This document shows positions 1 to 12,236 of a DNA stretch of 64,000 nucleotides, in pieces (the first letter of the stretch is position 1; the number at the start of each line of letters is the position of its first letter). Under the pieces are notes generated by a model. It worked only from the letters and a program-made list of their open reading frames with translations. It was not told the origin of the DNA and did not search any database. The translations under genes and the position numbers were made by a program. Source of the stretch: Diadema setosum (lineage: Eukaryota; Echinodermata; Echinoidea; Diadematoida; Diadematidae); assembly GCA_033980235.1 (NCBI GenBank), contig CM067059.1, positions 15,510,100-15,574,099 on the forward strand, given 5' to 3'.

Positions 1-1170
1 AGATGTTCATTTGTCTTCTCTCTATGTCTTTCTATCACCGTTTCTGGTTCACAATGCACGTCATATCCCTCATTAATGAAATCCTGTTTAATAGTGATTG
101 GTCTACATAGTATCATGCGACCAAACGTAACAATACTACGATGATGGAAACAGAGTACAAACGGAGGAAAGTGTTCTTAAACATGATGACATTCATGGTA
201 ATACTACAAATCGTCCGCATTCATCCGAACTGTCGTATATCCCGATTTTCCGTCAAATCTTTGATTTTGAAATTTTCAGTCATTTCGATTCTGGACATTC
301 CATTATACATATTGTGAAATTTTTAGTTTCTAATTTGATGAAATTTGTTCTTAATATCTTGCATAATTCCTAACAACACAATTTGAGGAAAATATCACAC
401 ATTAGAGTAAGAATTAAAGTTTGACGTGTTACAACAATAGTTGGAATGAAATTTTGGTCGAAAAAACAAGTCAACTTTAAACGTGATTGTCTCAAAATAT
501 CACTCTAACACGAAAGTTGTATATAATACGACGGTTCGGATGACCACTGATGAAATATTGCTACACATATGATATCCATCAATGTTTTTTAAATCAATGT
601 GTGTGTAAAGTGGAATCTGTATCGGCCTCACAGACAAATATCTAAATTATGTCTACTACAGTACCCTGATTGTCTGAACAGCAATATGTACTTTTACTTC
701 TTTTTTTTTCTAAATATTTGTCTAAAGAAAATTACAAAGAAATATATCACACTGTTCGGAGCCATAAGTGAAACTATTAAATCTATTGTGACAAAAACTG
801 CACCATTTTATTTGGGACTATGCCCCTCAGAAAAAAAAAAACAAAAACAAACAAAACACCATTATTCCTGCCATCTTGGATTTCAACCAGAGCCACTCAA
901 TGCATAGTATATTTGATCATTATGTAATGAAGACAGGGCAGGGGGGGGGGGGGAACACCATATCTTGGTGTTTCTCTGTGTTGCATGTAATGGCATTAGT
1001 GCCTCCTCTACTTTGAACACTATTATGTAGAATTAAAGCAAAAATGGTAATCATAACAAACCTGCCACTAATAGGAGATGTCATGAATTAAAGATTTATG
1101 ATTTCAAAAAATCAAATACAGATATTCGCTTGGTAGGTCTCTAGAGTCTACAAGTAATCACTCCTTACAT

Positions 1171-1561
1171 TTAAAGGGACTGTACAGTACTGGTTGAGGT
1201 GGGGATTCATGTTTTGAACATTCCTAAGTGAGATAATGAAAAGCCTCTCATGAAATATGAAAGAGCATGTAATTTTAAGAAGGATTCAACATTTATTTTA
1301 TGAAAATTGGTTTTCAAATGGCTGAGATATCAAAAAAAGTGCTAATAATGAAAGGCGACATGCCACAACTTTATTAGGATCTCTTTGTTTCACCTTGTTT
1401 TTGGATATCTCAGCCATTTCAAAACCGATTTTCATCGAATAAACTTTTGATACCCCTTAGAACTGCATGCTCTTTGACATCTCATAGAGTGGTTTCTGAA
1501 TATCTCGCAAAACGTTAAAAGCTAAATCCTTACCTCGACCAGAACTGTACACACCCTTTAA
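1171..1561. mobile_element. Non-autonomous TIR element flanked by TTAA (391 bp)
   Basis: The left end reads TTAAAGGGACTGTACAGTAC. The right end, reverse-complemented, reads TTAAAGGGTGTGTACAGTTC. The inner halves are also inverted: GGCTGAGATATC near 1320 pairs with GGATATCTCAGCC near 1402. It has no ORF and is a MITE. The TTAA at each end could be a 4-bp target duplication (piggyBac-like) or the element's own terminus. It shares an internal block, GATATCTC-GCCATTTCAAAAC, with the element at 48587. Confidence 0.8.
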
Positions 1562-1634
1562 GAAGAGATACGAAGATACAGACATCATACCTCAACGTCT
1601 TAGATATACATGTACCTCTCTTTCTCATAAATAC

Positions 1635-2030
1635 ACTATGAAGATAGATAAACATATAGATATAATACAGATAAAACATATAGATAGAATACAGATAAAA
1701 CATACATAAATAAACACATACATATGTAGATAGTGATATAGACATATGACGAAATGTCACCCACTAATCAGGGACTGATGTTGCTATTACCTGAGTCATT
1801 TTTATCAGATCAGATACGTCAGATGAATATCTTATTTCTTGGAAACAGTCCTCATTTCACAACCTTCAATTAAATTTCACCAGTCAATGTCAGTGGGCCT
1901 CTTAAAATATTTCTAAATCAGATTCTGAAGATCAAATCTGCTCCCCTAAGATAGATGAACAGATAGATAAATAGATAAATAAATAAAATAAATAAATGAA
2001 TAAATAAATAAATAAATAAACAAATGAATA
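1635..2030. repeat. GATA / AAAT simple-repeat region
   Basis: GATAGAATACAGATAAAACATA-type units occur at 1640-1730 and an (AAAT)n tract with GATA interruptions at about 1950-2030. Unique sequence lies between them. Confidence 0.7.
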
Positions 2031-3547
2031 AAAGATACCGAATATATCAGCATCAGAATACTATGTGTCAATGTTCTTTAATCACACTCTATTCACTGTA
2101 TATGTACCAGCATGGTGTGTTTTTGTTTGTTTGTCTGTTTTTGTTTGTTTGTTTATTTGTTGTTTTTTTTTGTTTGAGCCTTGAATTTCTATCACATATA
2201 CTTTGTGAACTAAGCCTTCTTTCCTTTTCCTAAGATTTGTTCATTTGCTGCAGAACATAAAAATCTTTCCACTTTCATACAGACAAATGAGACTTTAAGA
2301 GATAACCTATTCACCGGGTACAGCTAGGCTTATTTTTGATTTTGTACGAAGTGGTGTCAGCTTTAAACCAGACTTATAAACAACATCAAATTGGTCAAAT
2401 GAATTAGTGACCAAGCAGTGTATAATGTGACAAGTAATATGCCTCAGTATCTTAGGGACAAGGAAAAAAAGAGAGGAAAAAACAAACAAGCAAGCAAGCA
2501 TTCCAGGATTAACTTGTGGAAATATGTAGGTAGAGGGAAGAGGTGGAGTGATGTTCACGACATAAAGAGAGTAACAAATTAATTTTTCTCTATACCTACG
2601 CATAGATACACAGACACACAGACACACACTATACACTTTCTTCATAGTTCGCCATACTTCTGAAAGCATATAATGTTGAATTCATCATCAATGCCATATT
2701 ACACTCACTCACATCTTAATCCATAGAACAAGGACACCCCTTTAAGCAATGCGGCTGACAAAGAATATTCAGAGGGATAGCAGAAGGGCAACACAGTCAA
2801 TTACAGTGGATTTATGATTGGGAGGCAGCATCTCAAGAGAAATCCCTAAGTGCCAAGGAAAAGATTTGAGACAGATTACACAGAGGAATAAAGAATTTTG
2901 AAGATTGAGGGAAAGAAAGAATGAGCTTTGATAGAAAAAAAACCCAGAATCGAATATAACAATCTAGTATTTAATATTTCAATCTATAGATTACTACATA
3001 AATAGATTATGATGCAAGTAATACCAATGCATGAATGGTCATAAATGAATAAAATCAAATTCTGAGAAAAGATTGAAGGTGGGATGATTTCATAGTCATG
3101 ACAAAGCTTTGCTAATCTTAAGTTGACAAGTTTCTGTCGACACCTGCCCATACATCTTTATTTCAATGGAAGATGGCATGTTTTTCAGACAACTCTGGTC
3201 TACCCAGCTGCTGCAGGACACTATGTGACACTGGCAAGTTGATAGTTTAATAAAGACACTACATTAAATATGTGGGCTTCACATGATGCATGATAAATGT
3301 CAACTGATACACAAAGTTAAATGGATTAATTCATAAATCATAACAAAATATATAAAGAATTGAACATGTGAATTAATTAACAAATGAATAAATAATCGCA
3401 CAATGAGAAAAATATATGAATATGAATGAACACACACAAAATAAATAAAATAAACAAAAAGGCCTATGTGTAGCTATATTTCTCATCACCCTATCTCTCC
3501 TTTACTTTCATTTCCTTTTGGTAGTAAAAGAGAATAACAATCCTTAC

Positions 3548-3647
3548 CTTGGTGTCCTGCAAGTTGTACCCAAGGGTATTTCTTCTTGAAGGACTGCACA
3601 AAGGGAGACCAATGCACCATGTTGCGAATTTTTCTCCACGAGCTCGC
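3548..3647 (-). CDS. ITPK: ITPK exon: calmodulin-binding segment and start of the inositol-polyphosphate kinase domain
   Basis: This 100-nt exon lies between a good acceptor (ttatttcatcccacag) and a strong donor (CAAG|GTAAGG). It enters in phase 0 and leaves in phase 1. It encodes 33 residues: [16 protein letters not shown] continues through [18 protein letters not shown] recognise this as the conserved segment linking the N-terminal region to the catalytic core in animal IP3 3-kinases. The Trp-Arg-Lys-Ile-Arg start is the basic amphipathic calmodulin-binding region; from memory, the Trp here corresponds to the residue needed for calmodulin binding in rat [18 protein letters not shown] begins the kinase fold (IPK superfamily). 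All isoforms described here splice into this exon, so all would keep calmodulin control. Substrate- and Mg-binding motifs are in later exons outside the window. Confidence 0.93.
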
Positions 3648-3800
3648 CTGTGGGATGAAATAAAGACAGAATTGAACATGTAAATACAGATTTGGAACTA
3701 TTTTCTAGATACACCACATACAGCCTTCTTTGAGAAAGTTTTGGTGCACAATACCATATATTCTTTCCTTTGTCATTTGAATGTCATGAAATCAGAAATG

Positions 3801-4171
3801 AATACATATGAATACCACTGTTTACAAATGTAATATTCACTTCTTCTTCTTTTTTTAAGGGGGAAAGTTGAAAACAAAACTACAAATACTTACCAAGAAG
3901 CATTTAGTAATTAATCTAAAGTAAAAGTCAAACATTGTCCTCAAACACATTTAATGCTTCTGAAAATGAAAGCTGAAAAGATAGAAAACTAGTAAATAAA
4001 TACATATGAATACAAATATAATTGTTTACAAATGTGGCATTCACACTTTAGGGATGAAAACAAAACTACAAACACTTACTGAGAAGCATTTAGGAGTTTA
4101 ATTTAAAAACCAAACATTGTCCTCATATACTTTTAATGCTTCTGAAAATGAAAGCCGAAAAAGGCAGAAAG
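3801..4171. repeat. Two-copy tandem duplication (units ~190 and ~173 bp)
   Basis: Unit 1 (3801-3990) and unit 2 (3999-4171) share AATACATATGAATAC, GTTTACAAATG, GAAAACAAAACTACAAA, AGAAGCATTTAG, AAACATTGTCCTCA and AATGCTTCTGAAAATGAAAG in order. The duplication is diverged, so not recent. Confidence 0.85.
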
Positions 4172-4350
4172 TTTTGATAACAGACTGTTTTTATTCTCTT
4201 AAAAGGTGATTGCTCATAACAGAACTGTAAATCAGAAGGAAAATATCTAGAAACAGAGAAATTCCTAGCAGCTGTAAACAGCCTGAGAAGCAACAGTTAA
4301 TTGCTAGCGTGTTTCCACAGTGAAACTGGGAGAGAGAAATTCATCATAGA

Positions 4351-4645
4351 AACTATACATGACAGAAACAGACTACAAAAACACAAATCGCTCAAGGGAA
4401 AATCCAGCACAACGAAAAAATCACTCTAAATTTGGGTTGAGTGAACAACCAAGAACTATTAGTACCAGATAAACCAGGGATAGTGACAGTTTTGTTCATA
4501 AACCATACATGTCAAAAACAGTTACACTACTAAAACATAAAATCTCTTAGGAGAAAATTGGGCACAATGAAAAATCACTTTAAATTTGGGGTGAGTGAAC
4601 AAAGAAATATTAGTACCAGGTAAACCTCAGAAAGTGATAGTTTTG
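4351..4645. repeat. Second two-copy tandem duplication (units ~150 bp)
   Basis: Unit 1 (4351-4499) and unit 2 (4501-4645) share CATACATG, AAAATC.CTC, AAATCACT, TAAATTTGGG, GAGTGAACAA, TATTAGTACCAG and GTGA.AGTTTTGTT in order. Its position directly beside the other duplication suggests local instability. Confidence 0.85.
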
Positions 4646-6291
4646 TTGTTATTGTTGTAAAATCAGAGTGTTGAAGTAAACACATGATGAAAACTTATAC
4701 TGACGGGGGGGGGGGGGGTTGCAAAAATGGGGGTGGGGTAAGGGAGGAAGGATGGTTGTAATTGCTTTTAATGACTTGAGTGGTTGTTACAGGAAGTTGC
4801 ATCAAACATACCACTTCAAACATAATACTTAATACAAGCTCAGTTTACTTTAAAATAATACAAACACTGAAGAAAAAGCAACAACCTCTTGTGTTCACTT
4901 ACAGGTAAGCAAAGTAAAACTGACTGTGCAAGAAAAAGACGAGATAATGTCAACTCAGTATTCGTACCTTTCCTGGAACTACCTGATTTTTTTTTTTACT
5001 GTCAAGCCAACACAACCTGCATCAACTGATATGAACAGCTACAGAATTCATTATATCTTAAATGGCCCCTAACAAGGCAAGTTCTTCAGTTTGGGGAAAA
5101 AAAGGTAAAGAATCATTGATTTAAAAGCCAGGATAAAACTGAGTGATATGAGTCTTTCAATTTACTCTGAAGTTGAGAGTCTGCTAGACTGTTGAAAACT
5201 CTTCAAAAGTCTTTTACTTTTTTTTTCTTTTTTTACTGAATACTGGAGTAGACAGGATATAACATTGGTAATAAGCTGGTAATGGAAAGCTCACACAGGA
5301 GTAATATTTTCAATGCAGTAATAATGCTTCAGAATGAGCAGAATATGACATATTCTACATTCTAGATATTGAGAGTTAGTATGTACAGGTTAACTGATGA
5401 ATATATCAACACCTAGCATTCAAAATAAGCCTCAGTAGCATTCATTTCTGCTTAGAGTAATCAAAAAGAATACCATGATGCTTTAAGAGGGACCTAAAGA
5501 CCCAGACTTAACATCTAACAAATTTTGGCTATATCACTTGATCATAACATAAAATGGATGGCCTGCACACAGGCATATCCTTTTCAGTGCATAATTGAGA
5601 CCGCTATGAATGCACACACCTCCTGAGTCATGGACTGGTCAACACTTATTTATTTTCCTTATCTGTATTTGAGAAGAATCAGCTCGATATCCCAAAGTAT
5701 TCTTGTCTTTCCTTTATGTTTTCTATATTTTGGTACTATGTTCTATCTGTGCTCGTTACCTCGATCTTAACACTCTTTTAACAAGCTTGCTTTCAGGTAG
5801 GTTTCATCATATTTCTTAAGCATCAATAACACTAAACCCAAATTTTCATAAATTGACCACCACATTCTTTATGTTTGCAATAATTTATTGTGCATCCTAG
5901 CCAAATATGGATTTTACTTTGATATATTTGATGTATATTTTCATTCAGAAATATGAAAATAAATTGAGATTAAATTGAAATTGAATTGAACATATCCTGA
6001 CACCATGTCCACCTTGAAATATAAAAAAAAAAGACAAAAGATCAAGGGGGGGGGGGGATGAAATCAAGGGGATAAAGCACACCTGTAAAAACTAGCAATC
6101 CTGCAATTACATTTCAATGAGATGAATCTTATAATAAAAACTGTAACTTATGTCACAGGTAGGAGAATAAAAGTCCCTGCAGCACACTACTACTGATAGT
6201 TATAATTATGCCCCCAAAAGTATCTTCTAAAGCATGGGATGGAATAATCTCCAAAGTCATCCAGAGATGAGGAAAACAGAGACCTACATAC

Positions 6292-6474
6292 CAACAAAAC
6301 CACCATGCATCCGAGAAAAATCTCGACGCAGACTGCCGAGGAGAAGGAGAGCTCCCCCATCGCAGCGATGCTCCCCGCCAGGGGGTAGGAGGGAGCATCA
6401 GAGCCAGACAAGGTTCTGGAGACCATCTCTGAAGAGCTGGAGGAACCAGTCGGGAAGAATCCACAGACTTGCAT
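6292..6474 (-). CDS. Possible third alternative first exon of ITPK (61 codons, tentative)
   Basis: A locally GC-rich segment reads on the minus strand from ATG at 6474 (directly preceded by in-frame TAG) for 61 codons, beginning MQVCGFFPTGSSSSSEMV, to a donor-like TTG|GTATGT at 6292 in phase 0. That phase is compatible with the kinase exon 2.6 kb downstream. The N-terminal half is Ser-rich and the last 15 residues are hydrophobic (AVCVEIFLGCMVVLL), which would place a membrane-like stretch just before the calmodulin-binding segment. Against it: T at the -3 position, a merely fair donor, long ORFs in other frames on both strands, and a 1-in-3 chance of matching phase. The opposite strand has protein-like stretches but three in-frame stops. 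Confidence 0.28.
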
Positions 6475-6980
6475 CTATCCTTCCCCTCTCAATGTGGGGA
6501 AAGAGAACCTGGACTGATGTCAGATTTCTGGATGAGGCACAAGATACACGGGTATTCAGCTCTGGAGACCTCCACTTTTCAAGCAAAAGACTGGTTTCCA
6601 GAAGGTATCACGGGAAAATTTCTACCAGAAGAGCAGCCTGCAGAGAACCAGTGATGCTTCTTATAGCACAACTACAGAACTCACTCATCGGGCGGAAGGA
6701 GGTGGCCAAGCTGTTCGTCAAGTTTTGGACAGACTTGGCAGTGAGTGAGTGAGCTGAGAGAGAGAGAGAGCGGGGCTGCCTAGTTTCTGGCCAGTCAAAT
6801 AGCACTTGGCACCTGAACAGCTACCAGCAGGGTGGGGGGAGGAGACAATTTGAGCCTGGTTGCTACGTGTTGCCACCGATAATGACGTTGTCTTGCCTTC
6901 CCACCATTTCAGCTTCCCCCCAGCAGGTGGAGCTGTTGATCTCACTGCGTATAAGACTGATCACTGATCAGGGACGGTAA

Positions 6981-7007
6981 GTGTGAATCACGGTGAGTGA
7001 TTCACAC
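6981..7007. repeat. Perfect inverted repeat GTGTGAATCAC/GTGATTCACAC
   Basis: Two 11-bp arms flank GGTGA. It lies about 500 bp upstream (minus sense) of the tentative exon at 6292-6474, so it could be a dimeric factor site, though chance is possible. Confidence 0.6.
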
Positions 7008-8211
7008 AGTTTGATCACAGTGTGTAATTAATGAGTTGGATCCTCTTCTGTTACCACTGAATATGATCCCCCAGTGTTACCCCTAGGTCTGTTCAACCAG
7101 TGTGATCACTGCAGCAACACAGTGTGTATGAGTTTGCCTCTACACTGATGCCGTCCCATGAGAATACACTTTTTGAGCCAAGCATGCAGTGAGTTAAAGA
7201 TGTGATTGAGGCGCATACACTTGCTGCATTTGGACTGACAGCACACACAAAGACTGCCCTCTCTTGTTCAGTCAGGATGCAAACCAAGAATGCACTGCTC
7301 AAGAGGGCAGCTGCACATCTTAAAGAGGAAGCACAGATTTATAACAACCAGAATTAATTGGGAAGAATTCCAAATGCAACAACAAACAAATAAAAGAATT
7401 CAAAGAAAAAGGGGAAAAAAGAAGCAGTATACAAACTGCAAACAGTCACAGGCCATCCGTGATTGCAATGTTTCATCTTAGTGTTTTTATAAGCCATTGC
7501 AACTTCCCCACTGATCATAGAAGGGGAGGTAGTTATAAATAAAAGTTCTATTTGGTTGTGACAGAACATACACACATAATGTTAATTCAAGCTACATCGT
7601 GAGAATATCACATGCCAATACAAACCACAGAAAACCACAGCTCTGACTGGCTCAGAGACATAAGTTTATTCTGTTCATACTATTGGCTGCAGGAGAGACC
7701 AACTAAGAACGGACAAAGGACGACGGCAACAACAACACAAAGAACCTTACTTTGATTGACTGATATATGAAACTGAAACAGCTATAAATTTTCTGTTCCA
7801 CACAAACACGACATGTGTCCTTATTGCGTCAAAGACAACCAACATACTACAAAACATAATACATACACACACACTCACACACAACACACTTGCGTGCACA
7901 AAAAACAAATAAAACATATAAGACCCACACAATAACATAGATATTGAAAGTAGTATTCTTTCCTGGGCATCACATGCTTTGGTCTCCCTTTTGTGTATGG
8001 GGCCCTGAACTCATTAACTGAATGCATTAATGAAACTAAAGTCATGTTTGAAGTGCCATTACTATGCCACAACAGAAACAAGAATCTAATTTTTCTTGCG
8101 TCACTAGAAAATTGACACTAGACTTAGGGGAGACAATGTAAGAGAATGGGAATTCAATCTTGATGGTCCATCTAGGAGAGTTTGTTGTGTTATTATGTGG
8201 ATAAAGGTCCT

Positions 8212-8410
8212 GTTTACCTTTGGGAACAGTGATTTTAAAAAATTTCAAGATATGACATTTAATGCATATGTGTAGGTCTGTTGTACCAAAAAAAAAAAAA
8301 AAATCTATCCGCCATAAAGCCTGAAATATAAGGAGATATCTGTATTTTTCTCAATAAACAGTAACTATAGACAGTTTAGTCTGGAAACATTTTTATCATA
8401 ACTAATATAA
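8212..8410 (+). repeat. Dispersed repeat, copy A
   Basis: This ~200-bp block starts AAAGGTCCTGTTTACCTTTGG and includes CATATGTGTAGGTCTGTTGTA and AATATAAGGAGAT. It is clearly homologous, in the same orientation, to 28767-28975. An A tract has expanded in this copy at about 8288. The element type is unknown. Confidence 0.8.
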
Positions 8411-9540
8411 TAATTTAACTATTTTGAATATAAAATAACTATTTTGAAGCACTAATGCTGGGTTTTTGTTTCATCTGCAAATAGTTAATCATGCCTTTAA
8501 GTCTGATTTCTTTCTTCTTCTCTCTCTCAATTCCTTCTCTCTATTTTCCCTCTCTTCTTTCCTATTTTCTTTTCTGCATAACAGTGACTTAGTGTTGGGA
8601 TTTATCTGGGTGTTTGTCTCTGGCTAGTTAGGTTTATATTCTTACTTCATATCGTTCGATTTTGTATAATTACAGTTTTCACGTACAAAAATAGAAGATC
8701 AATGATGTAAGCATAATTGTTTTACTATAATGGGGGGGGGGGGAGGAGGAATGCAACCTGCAAGCACTGTTTTTATTTTTTTTTTAGCATTTTCTTATCT
8801 CTAGCATTCTCAAAATTTAAGAATATTATTTTATGTGGGTTTTTTAACCTTATCATTTAACAGTATATCCATAAATTTCACTTATTATATTTTGTAATGC
8901 AAAATTTTGTAAAAATAAAATTGCATTAACATGTTTCATTGGAAATGGAAAAATGAATGAATGAATATTGAAATATGAATGATAATCTGTTATTGTGTTT
9001 TCTCTTCACTGTATATTTGTTTTATTCTTGTTATACTTTTGTTATTTTTTTGTAATATTTTTATCATTGTTATCATTATTGATACTGCGACTAATACTGC
9101 CACTGCTACTTACTACCACCTCTACTACTATCCATGATAATGATTTCATTACCTTCAGCAAAATTACTATCGCTTCAATTTTTCATCATCGTCATTCATG
9201 TTCTCATTATTCACTGTATTACCTTAACTGATTACTCAACTATAGGTACTTCATACATTTCTCCTTCTGCATTGCCACTAACATCATTTTAGTATCAGTA
9301 GCTATCATGAGTCATTTGACTGCAAAGCTGTGCACAACATATTACAGAAAAGCCTGTGGCCATGCAGTTCTTCAAACAATACGTCTGGATACTTCCAGGA
9401 AAAGCCTCTTCTCTGTACAGGCTAGAGAGCAACAATGAAACCAGGACAAATCCTTACTGGTTCTTCTAAAAACAGGAGAATATACACTTTACAGGCTCTC
9501 TCTTTCTCTCTCTCTCCCTCCCTCCTTTTCTCTCCTCTCC

Positions 9541-9559
9541 CCCCCCCCCCCCCCCCCCC
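9541..9559. repeat. Poly-C run (19) after a CT-rich tract
   Basis: CTCTCTTT/CCCT tract (about 9498-9540) leading into 19 C. This is one of many G/C homopolymers in the window. Confidence 0.95.
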
Positions 9560-10664
9560 ATTCAACTTATCTCTTTCTCTTCGACTGGGTAAAAAATACA
9601 AATGCATCCCATGATCATAAAGGACTGGCACACTATTGCCGTTGCTGGCGTTGCCATGGAAATATCTGAGGGAAAGAGGTAAGTGTTGCTATGACACTGA
9701 AATTACCATGGAGACAGTAGTGCCATGAATGACACAGCCAACGGTAATACTACTTACAGGGTGTATAGTATTGCTGTGCTCTATATTAGTTCACTATACA
9801 CATTAAAACATTCTACGTAAATGTAGAGATGAAACTGACCTGATATGAAACCTCAGCTGTGTGGGGTTCTTAACAGAGTGAGTTTCAGTTTTGTTCCTCC
9901 TGGTACGGCACAAGGTCACTGTGGGTAGCAGCTATGCTTCACTATGCTATTTCACAAGTTATTACATAATCTATGCATACATCTTTATTATGTATGAATA
10001 CAGCAGATGCATGCCTGAATATCTACTTCAAAGTAACATCATACTGCCTACTTTTGGACTCATTTGATGTTGAAAGCACGGATGGAATATAACACATATC
10101 AAATCCACTGTGAACTCGGTATTAGAGAGCAAAATATTGGTACCAAGACCAGAACATGCACATCTAATTTATATTCAGGGCCTACCCCAAAATAATTTAC
10201 CCCTATTATCTGTAACAATACTACTGATGTGGACCTACAAAGAATGAATCACAAAATAATATGGCACATACACAAAAATATGCATGTATAATATCTGTAT
10301 ACAAGTGTATATGTTGCATTTGAAATTGAAACCATCTACTTTTTCATGATACTACCTGCAAATAATGCAAAGATCGCTGAACAGAGGTTTTCACACTCTG
10401 AAGACAGATTCTATCAAATAATGGGGAATATCTCTCCTTCTCCAGAGTAAAGTCAATTAGCCTCTGTGTGCTTGAGAAGGGTACTTTACTCACCTTACTG
10501 GAGGGTTTTTTCTTTTCTTTTCTTCTTCTTCCTTTTTTTTTTCCCCTTTCTTCCTGAATCAATAGATATCTTTTCCTATGTGTCCAGTCTGCACTAAGGT
10601 TTCAAACTATCCCACTTTCTTCATGCAGAAGAACAGTAAATAATGACAAAACGGAATGATTCCA

Positions 10665-10782
10665 GGGTAGATGATCATTATTATTAATATTATTATTATT
10701 ATTATTATTATCATTATCATTTATTCGACCTACATTCTTTACCTGGTCGAATAAAAAATAATAATATAATGATCATCTACCC
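10665..10782. repeat. Small hairpin with ATT microsatellite (118 bp)
   Basis: GGGTAGATGATCATTAT and its exact complement bound an ATT/ATTATC tract. An inner pair, TTATTCGACC and GGTCGAATAA, forms the tip. It looks like a tiny inverted-repeat element in which a microsatellite has grown. Confidence 0.75.
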
Positions 10783-12059
10783 ACTAATGCTGATGCAATA
10801 GACAGCCTAGCACACGTTTCCATCATATTCATGCTGCTGCAAAAATTCGTTCAAGACAAACTGAATACTGCCCTCTGGTGTAACTACAGTCAAATAGATT
10901 TGAGACATCCAATGTCACACCTGTAAACATTTCTCCACAGGGATGTGTATAAGTTGTGGATCATACAAATGTATTGAATACACAATTCTTTAATCTTAAT
11001 GTTTGATATTTCTCTGGAATTCATTTCATGTAATTGTTGTATAACTGCAGGCCCTAACGGGGTCGAAAAATAGTTTATCTGCACAAATAAGTGACCAACA
11101 TGTGTGGATTTGAGTCTATATCGACTTCCTTGTGTAGGTGTGGAGGATTACTCAAGTATTTAATAATATAGACAACTATCAGAGGAAGCCATAAAGCTGT
11201 TACAGGACTAACAAAGAAAAAACAAGTAATGTGATGTTTACTTTCAGCTCTTTTCAGAGGGGTCTGCTATACAATAACAAAGGTTCAAGTATATCTACAC
11301 CTAAATATCTAATACATCTGTAAAATAAAAATAAAATGGCTAGGGAAAAAAGAAGAAGAAAGTATTTCAGGCTTGTAAGTATGGGACTTTGCAGGGACAA
11401 TGCATGAAACATCCTTGTTATCACTCTGGTACATCTGCATTTTAATTTCAATCATCCTGAGCTCAGTATTTCTGGCACTAATGAGTGATACAGTTCAAAT
11501 GGTCATATTTTATCTGTAGGTGTGGGACATTGACAGTGCTGGCCAACAAATGGGAAAAATGCTATTAAAGCTAATAACAACACTATGGTATGCTAATAAC
11601 AACGCTATAGTAAAATTGATCCAAATAGCCAAGGACACAGAAGGTAGCATACATTGTACAGTTTGTAATCAATGCCCTAGTGTGCTCAATAACCCATGGC
11701 AATTCACATGATTCTATCTAGAAAATATTTATGCTTTGTGTATAGAAATAACTAAATATACCACTTTGAACAATGCCATTGCACAACTCACATTAACTTG
11801 CATTCTACCAGCAACTTTTAGAATGCTTATTGAAAAAGATGATCAAATAAATACATTGTATATTTTCCCCTCACATCTAAGGTGTTGTAATGCACTGAAA
11901 TGTAATGACATCCCCTCTTACAATATTTGATCAGCGAGTTACTGCCTATTTGTCTTTGTCTATCTGTTTGACAACGTGCCAAGAGCCAAGTTACTGATAC
12001 TGCGTGACTAGCTAGCGACTCCAGGGTTCTGTAATGATATCTTGGGTAAACTTCTCTGA

Positions 12060-12067
12060 TGACGTCA
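12060..12067. promoter_or_regulatory. Full CRE palindrome TGACGTCA
   Basis: The eight-base CREB/ATF site is followed by AACGCA, making a 14-base match to the site at 27863. Intronic; function not shown. Confidence 0.4.
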
Positions 12068-12186
12068 AACGCAGCTCTCAACAAACAACGGATCTGGCAT
12101 ACGCTGCATGTTAGCACCTCCACATGAGATGCAAGAGATATTGTCATAACAGCACATATAATACAATTGTACTCACTGAAACCAAA

Positions 12187-12236
12187 GGGGGAGGGGGTGT
12201 GGGGATGTTGGGGGGGGGGGGGCAGGAGGGGATAGA
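12187..12236 (+). repeat. G-rich tract with quadruplex-forming pattern
   Basis: GGGGGAGGGGGTGTGGGG followed by ATGTT and 14 G meets the G3+N1-7 pattern with four or more runs on the plus strand. The ITPK transcript would carry the C-rich complement. Confidence 0.75.

Larger units (their letters stand above)
1..3547 (-). other. Intron downstream of the calmodulin-binding ITPK exon (3' end not in window)
   Basis: No exon with recognisable ITPK catalytic sequence and splice sites was found here on the minus strand, so the intron exceeds 3.5 kb. It contains the TTAA-flanked element at 1171-1561, GATA/AATA-type simple repeats (about 1635-2030), a G run at about 942-952, and otherwise undistinguished AT-rich DNA. 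Confidence 0.6.
3648..6291 (-). other. Intron just upstream of the calmodulin-binding exon
   Basis: The stretch is AT-rich with no exon recognised. Its notable content is two adjacent two-copy tandem duplications (3801-4171 and 4351-4645) and G runs at about 4706-4718 and 6048-6057. It is part of the same intron as the next segment unless the candidate exon at 6292-6474 is real. Confidence 0.55.

Noticed and set aside
2307..2669. 120-codon minus-strand ORF
   Set aside because: Low-complexity AT-rich intron sequence. It has no match to the ITPK catalytic exon expected downstream.
6234..6752. 172-codon plus-strand ORF
   Set aside because: Arg-rich, out of frame with the protein-like stretches, overlapped by ORFs in all other frames. 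It looks like a shadow of a GC-rich patch.
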